From CALKYB01 sp964510575 (GTDB lineage Bacteria > Bdellovibrionota_C > UBA2361 > SZUA-149 > CALKYB01): a stretch of DNA of 64,000 nt. A program made the position numbers and the translations under genes. Shown here in pieces: positions 53,538 to 61,738 of this stretch; position 1 is the stretch's first letter; each line of letters opens with the position of its first letter. Below the pieces are notes generated by a model. It ran no database searches, was not told the origin of the DNA, and saw nothing but the letters and a program-made list of their open reading frames with translations. The stretch lies in the NCBI GenBank assembly GCA_964510575.1, contig CAZECN010000008.1, positions 1-64,000 on the forward strand. Reading direction: 5' to 3'.

Positions 53538-54458
53538 ATGAATATTTTAAAAGGTAAGAATATTTTAATTATTGGCGCTCATGGAATGCTCGCCACCGAT
53601 TGCATTAAGCTATTTTCCAGAGAAAATGCATCTTTGCATTTGGCTGACCTAAAGGAAGAAGCTCCTAATCTATGGTCCTCGTTGCCCTATTACCAAGTGG
53701 ACCTTTCAGATTCACAAAGTGTAGCTAAGCTTCTAGCTGCTGCGGATGTGGATTGGATTGTAAACTGCGCTGCCTTTACTGCTGTGGATCTGGCTGAGAG
53801 TGAACGAGAAGCGGCTTTTGCTGTAAATGACAAAGGGGTCGAAAACCTGGCTTCCGCGGCTGCAACTAAAGGATCTAAGGTTTGTCATATCTCCACTGAT
53901 TATGTGTTCGGTGGCAGTGCTCCGCACAGAGCCCATAATACACCCTTTTCTGAGAACGACGATACTGCACCTTGCGGTGTATACGGTCAGAGCAAGTTTG
54001 CGGGTGAGCAGCAGTTGAGAAAACTATTACCTGATGCTCACCTGATTCTCAGGACTAGCTGGTTGTTTGGTGCAGGGGGCCCGAATTTCGTAGTAACTAT
54101 GATCAAACTGGGTAAAGAGCTTGAAGAAATAAAAGTTGTAAATGATCAGACTGGATCACCAACATGGACTGGTTGGTTAGCAGAGGTGATCAGAGACTTA
54201 ATTGCTCAAGATGTGAAAGGAACTTTTCATGCCTCTTCTGAGGGTAATATTACATGGCATGATTTTGCGGCTGAAATTTTCTCCCGCACCGGTTCCAATA
54301 TAAAACTTTCTAGTCAGTCTACTGAGCAGATGGGAAGACCTGCTCCTCGACCTGTATTTTCGACTATGGATACATCCAAACTGGAAAAAGTATTGGGTCG
54401 CGAGTGTCCTAACTGGAAATCTACACTTGATGATTATTTAAAGGAGGCCGGTTACTAA
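53538..54458 (+). CDS. rmlD: dTDP-4-dehydrorhamnose reductase-like SDR (RmlD)
   Basis: The 306 residues match RmlD closely: ILIIGAHGMLATDCIKLF at the N-terminus, VNCAAFTAVDLAESE near 77, HISTDYVFGG near 116, YGQSKFAGEQ with the Tyr-x3-Lys pair near 148 and LRTSWLFG near 170. RmlD reduces dTDP-4-keto-rhamnose to dTDP-L-rhamnose. RmlA and RmlC are not in the window and the adjacent SDR lacks the RmlB catalytic pair, so it may act on a related keto-sugar. It shares one base with the next start. Confidence 0.85.
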   Translation: MNILKGKNILIIGAHGMLATDCIKLFSRENASLHLADLKEEAPNLWSSLPYYQVDLSDSQSVAKLLAAADVDWIVNCAAFTAVDLAESEREAAFAVNDKGVENLASAAATKGSKVCHISTDYVFGGSAPHRAHNTPFSENDDTAPCGVYGQSKFAGEQQLRKLLPDAHLILRTSWLFGAGGPNFVVTMIKLGKELEEIKVVNDQTGSPTWTGWLAEVIRDLIAQDVKGTFHASSEGNITWHDFAAEIFSRTGSNIKLSSQSTEQMGRPAPRPVFSTMDTSKLEKVLGRECPNWKSTLDDYLKEAGY

Positions 54459-55576
54459 TGGCAAATGCTCTATTTAGAGGGAAGCTTGATCCAGATAGTG
54501 ATCTAGTTGTGGTAGTGATGGCTGGCGGCAGTGGAACCAGGTTCTGGCCCTTAAGTCGTCAAGCCAAGCCTAAACAGTTTTTAGATATAGTTGATGGCGA
54601 GAAAAGCTTAATTCAGCTTACATGGGATAGAATAAAGGCTTTGCCTTTTAAAACTAGTGTTTTGGTGGCAAGTGGTGAAAGTCATATTGACTTGGTTAGC
54701 CAGCATTTACCGGAGTCTGGAATAGTTGCTGAGCCTTGCGCAAGGAATACGGCAGCCTGTGTAGCCTATGCTGCGATGCGCATTGAGTCTGAGGTCGGTC
54801 CTAAGGCAATGCTTTGTCTACCCGCAGATCATATTATTCAGAACTTAGAGAGATTTGAGGAAGTTATAAGTTGTGCTCTTGAGAAAATTAACTCTTCGGA
54901 TGTCTTGGCAACTATTGGCCTGAAACCCACTAAGCCAGAGACGGGCTATGGATATATTAAGTGTGGGGATGAAGTTACTGGAGCCAGTAAGTTACCGGTA
55001 TTTAATGTAGACAGGTTTGTGGAGAAACCCGATCTCAAAACCGCTGAGAGTTACTTGCAATCTGGTGAATACTTTTGGAACAGTGGGATGTTCATTTGGC
55101 GCACAGATGTATTGCTAAGCAGCTTAAAACAGTATTTCCCTGACCTGCACCAAGGCCTTGAGTTAATGTTTAAAGTTGATGGTGATGCACTAGAGAAGAG
55201 TATTCGGGCGAGTTTCCCTAAGCTTCCTTCTGAGTCTATTGACACTGGGTTGATGGAGAAGGCCGAAAATGTAGTGATGGTCCCAGCTGAGGGGTTGGAA
55301 TGGAGTGATGTTGGTGCTTGGGACGCCTGGGCTGAAAGTGCTAGTGATGAAATTCGGGATAAGGATGGGAATGTTTGCTCGGGCGATGTAAAGCTCATCG
55401 ACTCAAAGGCTTGCTCTGTTTATTCACAGTCTAGGTTGATTGCAGGTGTTGGCCTAGAGAACCTTATTATTGTTGATACAGGAGATGCTTTGCTGGTTAT
55501 GCCGTCTGATAGGGCTCAGGATGTTAAGAAAGTGATAGCGGAGCTTCAAGAAGAAGGAAAAACCAAGCTTCTATAG
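54458..55576 (+). CDS. manC: mannose-1-phosphate guanylyltransferase
   Basis: Makes GDP-mannose from GTP and mannose 1-phosphate. The 372-residue protein carries the nucleotidyltransferase signature VVMAGGSGTRFWPLSRQAKPKQF near residue 20, EPCARNTAACVAYAA near 90, PADHIIQ near 125, GYGYIKCG, FVEKPD near 188 and WNSGMFIW near 206. The isomerase domain of bifunctional ManC/AlgA is absent, so it is the short, monofunctional type. Its ATG overlaps the rmlD stop. The product feeds gmd, which lies 137 bp downstream. Confidence 0.92.
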   Translation: MANALFRGKLDPDSDLVVVVMAGGSGTRFWPLSRQAKPKQFLDIVDGEKSLIQLTWDRIKALPFKTSVLVASGESHIDLVSQHLPESGIVAEPCARNTAACVAYAAMRIESEVGPKAMLCLPADHIIQNLERFEEVISCALEKINSSDVLATIGLKPTKPETGYGYIKCGDEVTGASKLPVFNVDRFVEKPDLKTAESYLQSGEYFWNSGMFIWRTDVLLSSLKQYFPDLHQGLELMFKVDGDALEKSIRASFPKLPSESIDTGLMEKAENVVMVPAEGLEWSDVGAWDAWAESASDEIRDKDGNVCSGDVKLIDSKACSVYSQSRLIAGVGLENLIIVDTGDALLVMPSDRAQDVKKVIAELQEEGKTKLL

Positions 55577-55713
55577 TGTTATGGTCTTAGGCCTATGATT
55601 GTAGTAAAAGCTTCCCGTGCTTTATTTGGATTTATCTACGTTGAGTTTCTCTTTTTGTATGCTGACTTCGGTCTTAATTTTTCTAACCTTTTTGTCACAA
55701 TATTTAAATTGCT

Positions 55714-56682
55714 ATGAGTAAAAAAACAGCGCTAGTTACAGGTGTAACAGGGCAGGATGGAAGTTATCTTGCGGAGCTTTTGCTTTCTAAAGGCTACCAC
55801 GTAGTCGGTATGGTTCGTCGTTCCTCTGGGGAAAATTTCGAGAGAATCGAACATATCAAAGATGACATTGAGCTTAGACAGGGAGATCTCTTAGATCAGC
55901 TTTCGTTGATAAACTTGATGAAAGATATCAAGCCGGTGGAAGTTTATAACTTAGCAGCTCAGAGTTTTGTTCCTACAAGTTGGGAACAGCCTGTCCTTAC
56001 CGGAGAGTTTACGGCGATGGGTGTGACTCGCATGCTCGAAGCAGTCAGGCTCGTTGATCGATCAATACGTTTTTACCAGGCCTCCAGCTCGGAAATGTTT
56101 GGTAAAGTTCTTGAAACTCCTCAGACTGAAAATACTCCGTTTTACCCACGCTCTCCATATGGAGTGGCTAAAGTTTATGGTCATTATATAACCATCAACT
56201 ACAGAGAAAGTTATGACATGTTTGCCGTGTCAGGAATTTTATTCAACCACGAATCCCCAAGACGTGGACTTGAATTTGTTACAAGAAAAGTGACTGATGG
56301 AGTTGCCAGAATTAAAACGGGCAAGAGCAAAGAGTTACGAATGGGTAATCTAGATGCTCAACGTGACTGGGGCTTTGCAGGTGACTACGTTAAAGCTATG
56401 TGGTTGATGCTCCAGCAAGATAAACCAGAGGATTATGTGATTTCAACAGGAGTCACTAAGTCAGTTGAAGATCTGGTAGAAGTAGCATTTAGTCATGCTG
56501 GTTTAAACTGGCGTGATTATATTGTTACTGATCAGCGTTTTGTTCGGCCAGCCGAAGTTGATTTACTTATTGGTGATCCTGCTAAAGCAAAGAAAGAACT
56601 TGGTTGGGAGCCGGAAGTTGACTTCGAGTCTCTAGTTAAAATGATGGTTGATGCGGATATTGAAAGACATAAGGCTGGGTAG
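55714..56682 (+). CDS. gmd: GDP-mannose 4,6-dehydratase
   Basis: Gmd converts GDP-D-mannose to GDP-4-keto-6-deoxy-mannose. The 322 residues include VTGVTGQDGSYLAELLLSKGYHVVGMVRR with the NADP loop, YNLAAQSFVPTSWEQP, YQASSSEMFGK, the YGVAKVYGHY catalytic Tyr-x3-Lys segment, FNHESPRRGLEFVTRKVT and GNLDAQRDWGFAGDYVKAMW. It is somewhat shorter than E. coli Gmd but complete. The reductase gene is 6 bp downstream. Confidence 0.95.
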   Translation: MSKKTALVTGVTGQDGSYLAELLLSKGYHVVGMVRRSSGENFERIEHIKDDIELRQGDLLDQLSLINLMKDIKPVEVYNLAAQSFVPTSWEQPVLTGEFTAMGVTRMLEAVRLVDRSIRFYQASSSEMFGKVLETPQTENTPFYPRSPYGVAKVYGHYITINYRESYDMFAVSGILFNHESPRRGLEFVTRKVTDGVARIKTGKSKELRMGNLDAQRDWGFAGDYVKAMWLMLQQDKPEDYVISTGVTKSVEDLVEVAFSHAGLNWRDYIVTDQRFVRPAEVDLLIGDPAKAKKELGWEPEVDFESLVKMMVDADIERHKAG

Positions 56683-56688
56683 TAAGAA

Positions 56689-57672
56689 ATGCGAGCGTTA
56701 ATAACGGGTGGAACAGGTTTTGCGGGTAGGCATTTAGCGCATCACTTAGTTAAGTGTGGGGATGATGTAGCAGTAACCTCTAGGCCTTTGGCGGAAGGTC
56801 AAGACGAAGGAGATGATACTGCAGCTGCTGGAGTTGATCTGCCTGGTTCAGTCCAGTCCTTTCGGCTTGATGTAGTAGATAAGGGATCTGTTGAACAACT
56901 AATTCAGTTGGTTAGACCAGATGTGATTTATCATTTGGCTGCCGTGACCTTTGTGCCCGGAGCTGAAAAGGAACTACAAAAAGTCTTCGATATAAATACT
57001 TTTGGAACTCTCAATCTTCTTGATTCAGTAGAAAAGTTTAGCCCTCAAAGTAGAGTTTTGTTTGTTAGCTCTTCAGAAGTTTATGGTGAGCCCAGACCTG
57101 GAACCCTTCCTCTAAAAGAAAGCTCAGAATTGAGACCGATTAGCACCTATGGTGTGACAAAATCTACGGCGGATCTTTTAGCTGGTAAGTATGCTTTTCG
57201 TAATAACGTTAACGTTATTAGGGTTAGACCGTTCCCGCATCTTGGGCCTGGTCAGAATAGTTGCTTTGCAATTTCTAGCTTTGCTCGACAGCTTGCTGAG
57301 ATCAAGCTCGGCAAAGCAGAGCCTGTGATAAGCGTAGGTAACTTAGAAGCTAAGCGAGATTATAGTGATGTTTCCGACATAGTGCGTGGTTATAGAGAGG
57401 CTGTTCTCAATGGAAAGCGTGGAGATGTTTATAATTTATGCTCAGGGCAGAGCATAGAAATTGGTGAATTGCTTCAACGCTTAATTGCAGTAGCCGAAGT
57501 TGAGGTCGAAGTTAAAGAAGATCCTGCCAGAATGCGACCTGTCGATATTACTGACATGTACGGCAGCCATGAAAAAGCTACTCGAGATTTTGGCTGGAAG
57601 CCAAGGATTGAGCTTGATGGAACGCTGCACAGTCTGTTTGCTTTTTGGGTCGAACAACTCGGCAAGAAATAA
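56689..57672 (+). CDS. rmd: GDP-6-deoxy-D-mannose reductase-like SDR
   Basis: The 327-residue SDR follows gmd directly. It has LITGGTGFAGRHLAHHLV, VIYHLAAVTFVPGAEK, FVSSSEVYGEPRPGTLPLKE, the YGVTKSTAD Tyr-x3-Lys and GNLEAKRDYSDVSDIVRGYREA, typical of Rmd, which reduces the Gmd product to GDP-D-rhamnose for lipopolysaccharide. GDP-fucose synthase is less likely by sequence, but other 4-keto-6-deoxy-sugar reductases cannot be excluded. Structured repeat B begins at its stop codon. Confidence 0.85.
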   Translation: MRALITGGTGFAGRHLAHHLVKCGDDVAVTSRPLAEGQDEGDDTAAAGVDLPGSVQSFRLDVVDKGSVEQLIQLVRPDVIYHLAAVTFVPGAEKELQKVFDINTFGTLNLLDSVEKFSPQSRVLFVSSSEVYGEPRPGTLPLKESSELRPISTYGVTKSTADLLAGKYAFRNNVNVIRVRPFPHLGPGQNSCFAISSFARQLAEIKLGKAEPVISVGNLEAKRDYSDVSDIVRGYREAVLNGKRGDVYNLCSGQSIEIGELLQRLIAVAEVEVEVKEDPARMRPVDITDMYGSHEKATRDFGWKPRIELDGTLHSLFAFWVEQLGKK

Positions 57673-57935
57673 GCGCTCAAGGCGCTCCTTATCTTCGTTG
57701 CTCGGCAGGCTTCCTCACTGTGACCTGTATACTGCGCTTCATTGAAATTTCGGTTTTGCTAGATTTAAGTAAGATAGGCGCAGTATTTATCTAATGGCCA
57801 TGCTAACACATGGCGGATATGCTCAACCTTTAAATGTCTCTAAAAGCCGAAATTTAAACTAGGTTGAGTATATAAAGTACACGACTCGTTCGTCAGCCTT
57901 TGAGCGCCTCGATTAGAACCACGCTAGGCGCTTAT
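57669..57935 (+). repeat. structured repeat copy B (full form)
   Basis: Occupies most of the 414-bp gap after rmd. Hairpin 1: ATACTGCGC (57729-57737) with GCGCAGTAT (57778-57786), 40-nt loop with TTGAAATTTCGG (57742-57753). Mini-hairpin: GCCATG (57797-57802) with CATGGC (57809-57814). Hairpin 2: ATATGCTCAACCT (57817-57829) with AGGTTGAGTATAT (57861-57873), one G-T pair, 31-nt loop with AAAAGCCGAAATTT (57842-57855), which can pair over 13 bases with loop 1. Outer arms ATAAGCGC (57669-57676) with GCGCTTAT (57928-57935) and AGGCGCTC (57680-57687) with GAGCGCCT (57902-57909) can close the whole. Arrangement matches copy A at 33 kb. Confidence 0.78.
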
Positions 57936-58086
57936 TCAGCTTCGAAGGGCTTTTCCTTTCCTTTTTTTCTTATTCCAAAAGCGCTGGGTTCCAAACCTTC
58001 TATTAAACTAAGCTTTGAAAAATGGCCGGATTTAGGCCATACTGCTCTTGGTAATTTAGGTATATCTACTTGGAGAGTTTCTGACC
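57936..58086. other. leader region before the cyclopropane-synthase-like gene
   Basis: A pyrimidine-rich tract lies at about 57948-57972. ATGGCC (58022-58027) can pair with GGCCAT (58035-58040). GGAGAG near 58073 is a ribosome site for the TTG start at 58087. Open frames that cross this region lack support. Confidence 0.4.
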
Positions 58087-59217
58087 TTGAAATCTTCGAC
58101 CAAAAGAAAATCAGAAGAATTTGAATTTGCTGATCACTCACCAGAGTATAGTGAGCAAGCTTCTTTAGTAATTGAAAAACTAAAGGGAGAAGGGATATTT
58201 CCTTACGGTTCAGCCGAGAATAGAGATTTTGAGAAAAGGATGGAGCTGGCTTTGCTTCGCTCTTATCGCCAAGCATTGAGGGTTGACCCCAGCCAGTTTG
58301 AGTTTGGAAAGCTTTCGAAAGAGGGTCCGATTGCTGAAGAAACTGAAAAACTTATGGCCAGTCATTATGATGAACGGGCTGAGTTTTTCTGTAATTTCCT
58401 GGATCAATCCTTCATGGCTTATTCGATGGCCTACTACGGTTCTGAGCCAGATGTTATCGCAGCTAGTAAATCTTCTCTTGAAGAAGCTCAGACTAATAAG
58501 TTTGAACTATTCTGTAAGCGAGCCCAGCTAAAGGGGAATGAGAAAGTATTTAACCTTGGCTGTGGCTTTGGTTCGCTTGAGAAGTTCCTGCTGGCTAAAT
58601 ACCCTGAGATGACTATCACTGGAATTACTCCAAGTGCCGTTCAAGTAAAGTATTTAAAAGAGCAGATGAACAACCCCGATAGTGTTCTATCTTCAGGGCG
58701 GTTTGAACTGTTGGAAGGCAATTTTGCTTCCGTTTCTTCTGAATCCTTAGGAGAGGAATGCTATGACGCAGTTTTCTCTGTCGGGGTGATGGAGCACATT
58801 AAGAACGTGAAGTTAACTTTGGAGCGCATGGAAAAAATGCTCAAGCCTGGTGGAGTTAGTTTTCATCATCTAATAGCATCTTATCATGCAATCCCTCGTT
58901 TTTTAGACTCAGGTAAAACTAAAATCGATAAGTACTTCCCTGGTGGAAGAGTTTGGCCAGTAGCTGAATTGGAGTCTCATGATGAACACCTAGAGCTTGA
59001 GAAAAGCTGGTACATTAATGGGCGAAACTATTGGAGAACTCTAGACGAGTGGCATAAAAGGTTTTGGCAGAATATTGATAATATCGTTGGCCCTGAGTTT
59101 GGGGCGGACAGTGTTAAGCACTGGAACGATTATTTTTGCCTTTGTAAGATTGTTTTCTCGCCAATGAATGGGGAGATGGTGGGGAACGCCCATTATCTCT
59201 ATAGAAAGACTGCTTAG
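58087..59217 (+). CDS. cyclopropane-fatty-acyl-phospholipid synthase family methyltransferase
   Basis: A 376-residue class I SAM methyltransferase. After an N-terminal helical region come the SAM loop FNLGCGFGSLEKFLLAKYP near 155, GITPSAVQVKYLKEQ near 180, and YDAVFSVGVMEHIKNVKLTLERMEKMLKPGGVSF near 230, a layout of the CFA synthase / mycolic-acid methyltransferase family that acts on membrane lipids. The start is TTG 58087 with GGAGAG upstream. Its stop overlaps that of the convergent acyltransferase by 4 bp. The exact lipid product is unknown. Confidence 0.82.
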   Translation: MKSSTKRKSEEFEFADHSPEYSEQASLVIEKLKGEGIFPYGSAENRDFEKRMELALLRSYRQALRVDPSQFEFGKLSKEGPIAEETEKLMASHYDERAEFFCNFLDQSFMAYSMAYYGSEPDVIAASKSSLEEAQTNKFELFCKRAQLKGNEKVFNLGCGFGSLEKFLLAKYPEMTITGITPSAVQVKYLKEQMNNPDSVLSSGRFELLEGNFASVSSESLGEECYDAVFSVGVMEHIKNVKLTLERMEKMLKPGGVSFHHLIASYHAIPRFLDSGKTKIDKYFPGGRVWPVAELESHDEHLELEKSWYINGRNYWRTLDEWHKRFWQNIDNIVGPEFGADSVKHWNDYFCLCKIVFSPMNGEMVGNAHYLYRKTA

Positions 59218-60137
59218 TAAAAAGTTTCAGGATCCCCTTCAGGCCTGGTTTTCCAGCGCCTATGCAGCCAGAACCACGCTTCGGGGCGTTTTAAAATCTG
59301 CTCTTCAAAAGCCTTATGCATGTGGGCAGTGCATTTCGCTATTTTTTCGTCCGTTGAGCCTTCCTCTTCACTGGGGTGAGGAATTTCTTTAAGAGTAACA
59401 TCAAAAGTGCCTGGTCCTGTAGAAACAGGCGCCCCAAACATTATGGGTGAGCCAGTACGAAGAGCAGTCAGGGCAATAGTCTTTGAAGTTGCGGCAGGAA
59501 CTCCAAAGAAGTCGACAAAGACAGCGTGGTTTCTTTTAACGTTTTGGTCACAAAGAATTACGACGTCTTCTTTGTTTTTTAGCCTTTTCGATATTTCTTT
59601 AAAGCCACCGGCTCGGTCAAAGATTTTATTTCCAAAACGCTCCCTGCAGCCTCTCCACCAAGAATCAAACCTAGGAAGGTTAGAGCCTCTGGCTAGAATT
59701 GAGACAGGTCCATAGTTAAGAGCATGAACCTGTATAAAATATTCAAAAGAGTCGAAGTGAATGGTCGTAATAAGTGCTCCTTTATCACTAAACCTTTTTC
59801 TAAGTTCTTCGAGCTGAACTTTTACTTTTGAGTAGTCACAGATTTCAGCTGCTTTCTCAGGGCTAAGACTAGCTATTCTAGCAAAACCCATGATGTTTTC
59901 AGCTAAAACTTCTTTGGATTTTATAAAAATTTCTTCACGCTCAGCTAAAGGCTTCTCAGGAAAAACAATATCCAAGTTTTTTAGAGCAACTGTTTTGAAG
60001 CGAGGTCGGAGCAGAAAGATAATCGAGACATAAACTCTAGCAACTTTAGCACTGAGCCCTTCTGGTAAAGCTGCAAGAGGCCAGACTAAACTCTTACCAA
60101 TAAATAGTGCTAAATAGTCTGCGATTAAGATGAGCAT
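59214..60137 (-). CDS. LpxL/HtrB-family lipid A acyltransferase
   Basis: Lysophospholipid/lipid A acyltransferase fold of 307 residues. An N-terminal membrane segment and the motif ITTIHFDSFEYF (catalytic His with an acidic residue four positions on, near 116), then ILARGSNLPRFDSWW, DVVILCDQN and VDFFGVPAATSKTIALTALRTGSPIMFG correspond to LpxL/LpxM-type late acyltransferases. The C-terminal PEAWFWLHRRWKTRP is a hallmark. It fits with the Lpt genes of the window. Stop overlaps the convergent methyltransferase by 4 bp. Confidence 0.88.
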   Translation of the reverse strand: MLILIADYLALFIGKSLVWPLAALPEGLSAKVARVYVSIIFLLRPRFKTVALKNLDIVFPEKPLAEREEIFIKSKEVLAENIMGFARIASLSPEKAAEICDYSKVKVQLEELRKRFSDKGALITTIHFDSFEYFIQVHALNYGPVSILARGSNLPRFDSWWRGCRERFGNKIFDRAGGFKEISKRLKNKEDVVILCDQNVKRNHAVFVDFFGVPAATSKTIALTALRTGSPIMFGAPVSTGPGTFDVTLKEIPHPSEEEGSTDEKIAKCTAHMHKAFEEQILKRPEAWFWLHRRWKTRPEGDPETFY

Positions 60138-60299
60138 AAAAATTATTCTTTCTAGGTAAATTGGGAGTAGTGCTGCAGCTGAGTGTAGAAAAGGTCTAGG
60201 AATAGCTCAATGCCTGTTTAAAATTTGAAATGGAGATTTACTTGAAATACGGAGGTAGGGCTCTTTAAAGCCTGAACACGTAGTTTCTAGTACAGACTA
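60138..60299. other. intergenic DNA between acyltransferase start and the next promoter
   Basis: No gene, terminator or strong inverted repeat is evident. It should contain the leftward promoter of the acyltransferase gene, but I see no clear hexamer pair. Confidence 0.4.
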
Positions 60300-60328
60300 T
60301 TGACTAGCTTGCTATTTGCGACTAATAT
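60300..60328 (+). promoter_or_regulatory. sigma-70-type promoter of the 105-residue gene
   Basis: TTGACT (60300-60305), a 17-bp spacer and TAATAT (60323-60328) form one of the best sigma-70 matches in the window. Transcription would start near 60335, giving a leader of about 160 nt before the ATG at 60494. Confidence 0.72.
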
Positions 60329-60418
60329 ACTCGGTATTAGGCCGCTTGGCGTAACATAATCTATGGGTAGACTGTATTTTTTGTAAGGTTTTCAGTCCTT
60401 TAGTTGATTTTGATTATT

Positions 60419-60457
60419 GGACAGGTCGTTTGGCAGCTTCTGCCAAACGACTTGTCC
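60419..60457 (+). repeat. 18-bp stem with 3-nt loop in the leader of the 105-residue gene
   Basis: GGACAGGTCGTTTGGCAG (60419-60436) pairs with CTGCCAAACGACTTGTCC (60440-60457), one G-T wobble, loop CTT. No T run follows, so it is not a standard terminator. It ends 36 bp upstream of the start codon, outside the ribosome site. Confidence 0.75.
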
Positions 60458-60493
60458 GAGTCGAAAATCTTCCATAACTATAGGAACAACTAG

Positions 60494-60811
60494 ATGATCA
60501 TAGAGATCAAAACCCTAGGCCAATCTTCTAAATTTTTCTCGATTGAAGCAGGGAAATTCGACACTTGGTTTGAGCAAAACAGTTCTCAGATTGGAACTTC
60601 CACTCTGAGGGTCTCGATTAGCGCCGGAGAAGTGGTTATATTCTGTAGGGTACCAACTGTTCAGACCTATATAATGGACAGCTTGCGCTTATTTATCACC
60701 AGTGAGTCTTCAGAGGAATCGGCTAAAAAAAGTGGACCCCTAACTGATGATGAAACAGCTGTGCTCACAAAACATCAGTTCAGTTTCAAGAGCTGTGAAA
60801 TGAATAATTGA
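60494..60811 (+). CDS. orphan 105-residue hypothetical protein
   Basis: Unrecognised family. The protein is soluble, without signal or membrane segment; the first 70 residues look like alternating beta strands and helix (MIIEIKTLGQSSKFFSIEAG, TSTLRVSISAGEVVIFCRVP), and the last 35 are polar. A clear promoter, long leader with a very strong hairpin and a following terminator make it a free-standing transcription unit, which supports its reality. The ribosome site is weak (AGGAAC, about 9 bp upstream). Confidence 0.65.
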   Translation: MIIEIKTLGQSSKFFSIEAGKFDTWFEQNSSQIGTSTLRVSISAGEVVIFCRVPTVQTYIMDSLRLFITSESSEESAKKSGPLTDDETAVLTKHQFSFKSCEMNN

Positions 60812-60818
60812 TTCCAAT

Positions 60819-60874
60819 CCAAAAGGGTGTAGTTGTTGCGCCCTTTTGGTGTTTTGTTTTTCTTAAGGTGTTTA
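60819..60874. terminator. bidirectional terminator between the 105-residue gene and panC
   Basis: CCAAAAGGG (60819-60827) pairs with CCCTTTTGG (60841-60849), followed by TGTTTTGTTTTT for the plus strand. Next to it TTTTCTTAA pairs with TTAAGAAAA around GGTGT (about 60857-60879), which serves the minus strand after panC. Confidence 0.75.
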
Positions 60875-60898
60875 AGAAAATACAGTCGCTCCCTTTTT

Positions 60899-61738
60899 TT
60901 AATAAAGAGCTAAATTATCAATTAACCGAATCCCAGCAATTTCAGCAGCTACAAAGAATCTTAGTTTTTTCGACTGAGCTCCTACTTCTCTTAAAGTTAA
61001 CTCGTCCAACGCTTTTGCGTATTCAACTTTAAGTTCTGTGTCCTTGAGGTGTTCTCTAAACTTAGCTTTAAGTTCAACGGCCTCAACCTTATTCTCTAGA
61101 AATTCTTTTTTAACATCGGCAAGAGCTTTGTAAATCAAAGAAGCAGTTTCTTGCTGCTCAGAGCTTAGTCTTGAATTTCTTGAGCTAAGAGCAAGCCCAC
61201 TATTTTCTCTAATCAAAGGCGAGCGAACAATATTAATTCCAAAGTGAAGCTCCTTGTTTAGTTGCTCAATAACTTTTACTTGCTGAAAGTCCTTTTCACC
61301 AAAGACAGCAAAGTTGGGTTCAAAAAGATTGAATAGAATTGAAACAACAGTGGCTACTCCATCGAAATGGCCCGGTCGACCAGCTCCACAAAGGCCTTCA
61401 GCCATGTCACCAGCTTTTACCGTCGTGCTTATCTCTTCTGGATATATTTCTGTTAGAGAGGGAGAAAAAACCAACCCAACGCCAGCCTTCTTGGCTAGCT
61501 CCAAGTCTTTAGCCCGAGTGTTTGGATAGTTCGCTAGGTCTTCTTTATTGTTAAATTGAAGAGGATTGACGAAAATGCTCATGGCGACAATGTCAGCCAG
61601 AGGCTTGGCGGTTTCAACCAAACTAAGGTGTCCTTGATGCAAAGCCCCCATAGTTGGAACAAGTGCTAGAGTATTTTGATCGGAGCGGAGCTTTGAAAGA
61701 TCTGCTCTGAGTTCAGCAAGGGTCTCGACAACTTGCAC
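60899..61738 (-). CDS. panC: pantothenate synthetase
   Basis: PanC joins pantoate and beta-alanine with ATP to form pantothenate, the coenzyme A precursor. The 279-residue protein carries LVPTMGALHQGHLSLV with the HxGH nucleotide signature near 34, SIFVNPLQFN, VFGEKDFQQVKVI with the KDFQQ motif, and LALSSRNSRLS near 180. It shares one base with the end of lptG and is transcribed after it, so it is part of the lptF-lptG unit, an unusual companion. panB and panD are absent. Confidence 0.95.
   Translation of the reverse strand: MQVVETLAELRADLSKLRSDQNTLALVPTMGALHQGHLSLVETAKPLADIVAMSIFVNPLQFNNKEDLANYPNTRAKDLELAKKAGVGLVFSPSLTEIYPEEISTTVKAGDMAEGLCGAGRPGHFDGVATVVSILFNLFEPNFAVFGEKDFQQVKVIEQLNKELHFGINIVRSPLIRENSGLALSSRNSRLSSEQQETASLIYKALADVKKEFLENKVEAVELKAKFREHLKDTELKVEYAKALDELTLREVGAQSKKLRFFVAAEIAGIRLIDNLALY

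Noticed and set aside
57817..57873. Hairpin 2 of copy B as an integron attC site (GCTCAAC and GTTGAGT fit RYYYAAC/GTTRRRY)
   Set aside because: Copies A and C do not keep the core site (their arm reads GTTTCAG), the second pair of boxes is missing, and no integrase or cassette array is present.
57900..58124. Open frame of 74 codons overlapping repeat B and the methyltransferase start
   Set aside because: Starts with TTG without a ribosome site, crosses structured DNA and runs into the better supported CDS in another frame.
60239..60252. TACTTGAAATACGG, similar to the loop-1 motif of copy A
   Set aside because: No flanking stem or second hairpin of the family is present; one short partial match is expected by chance.
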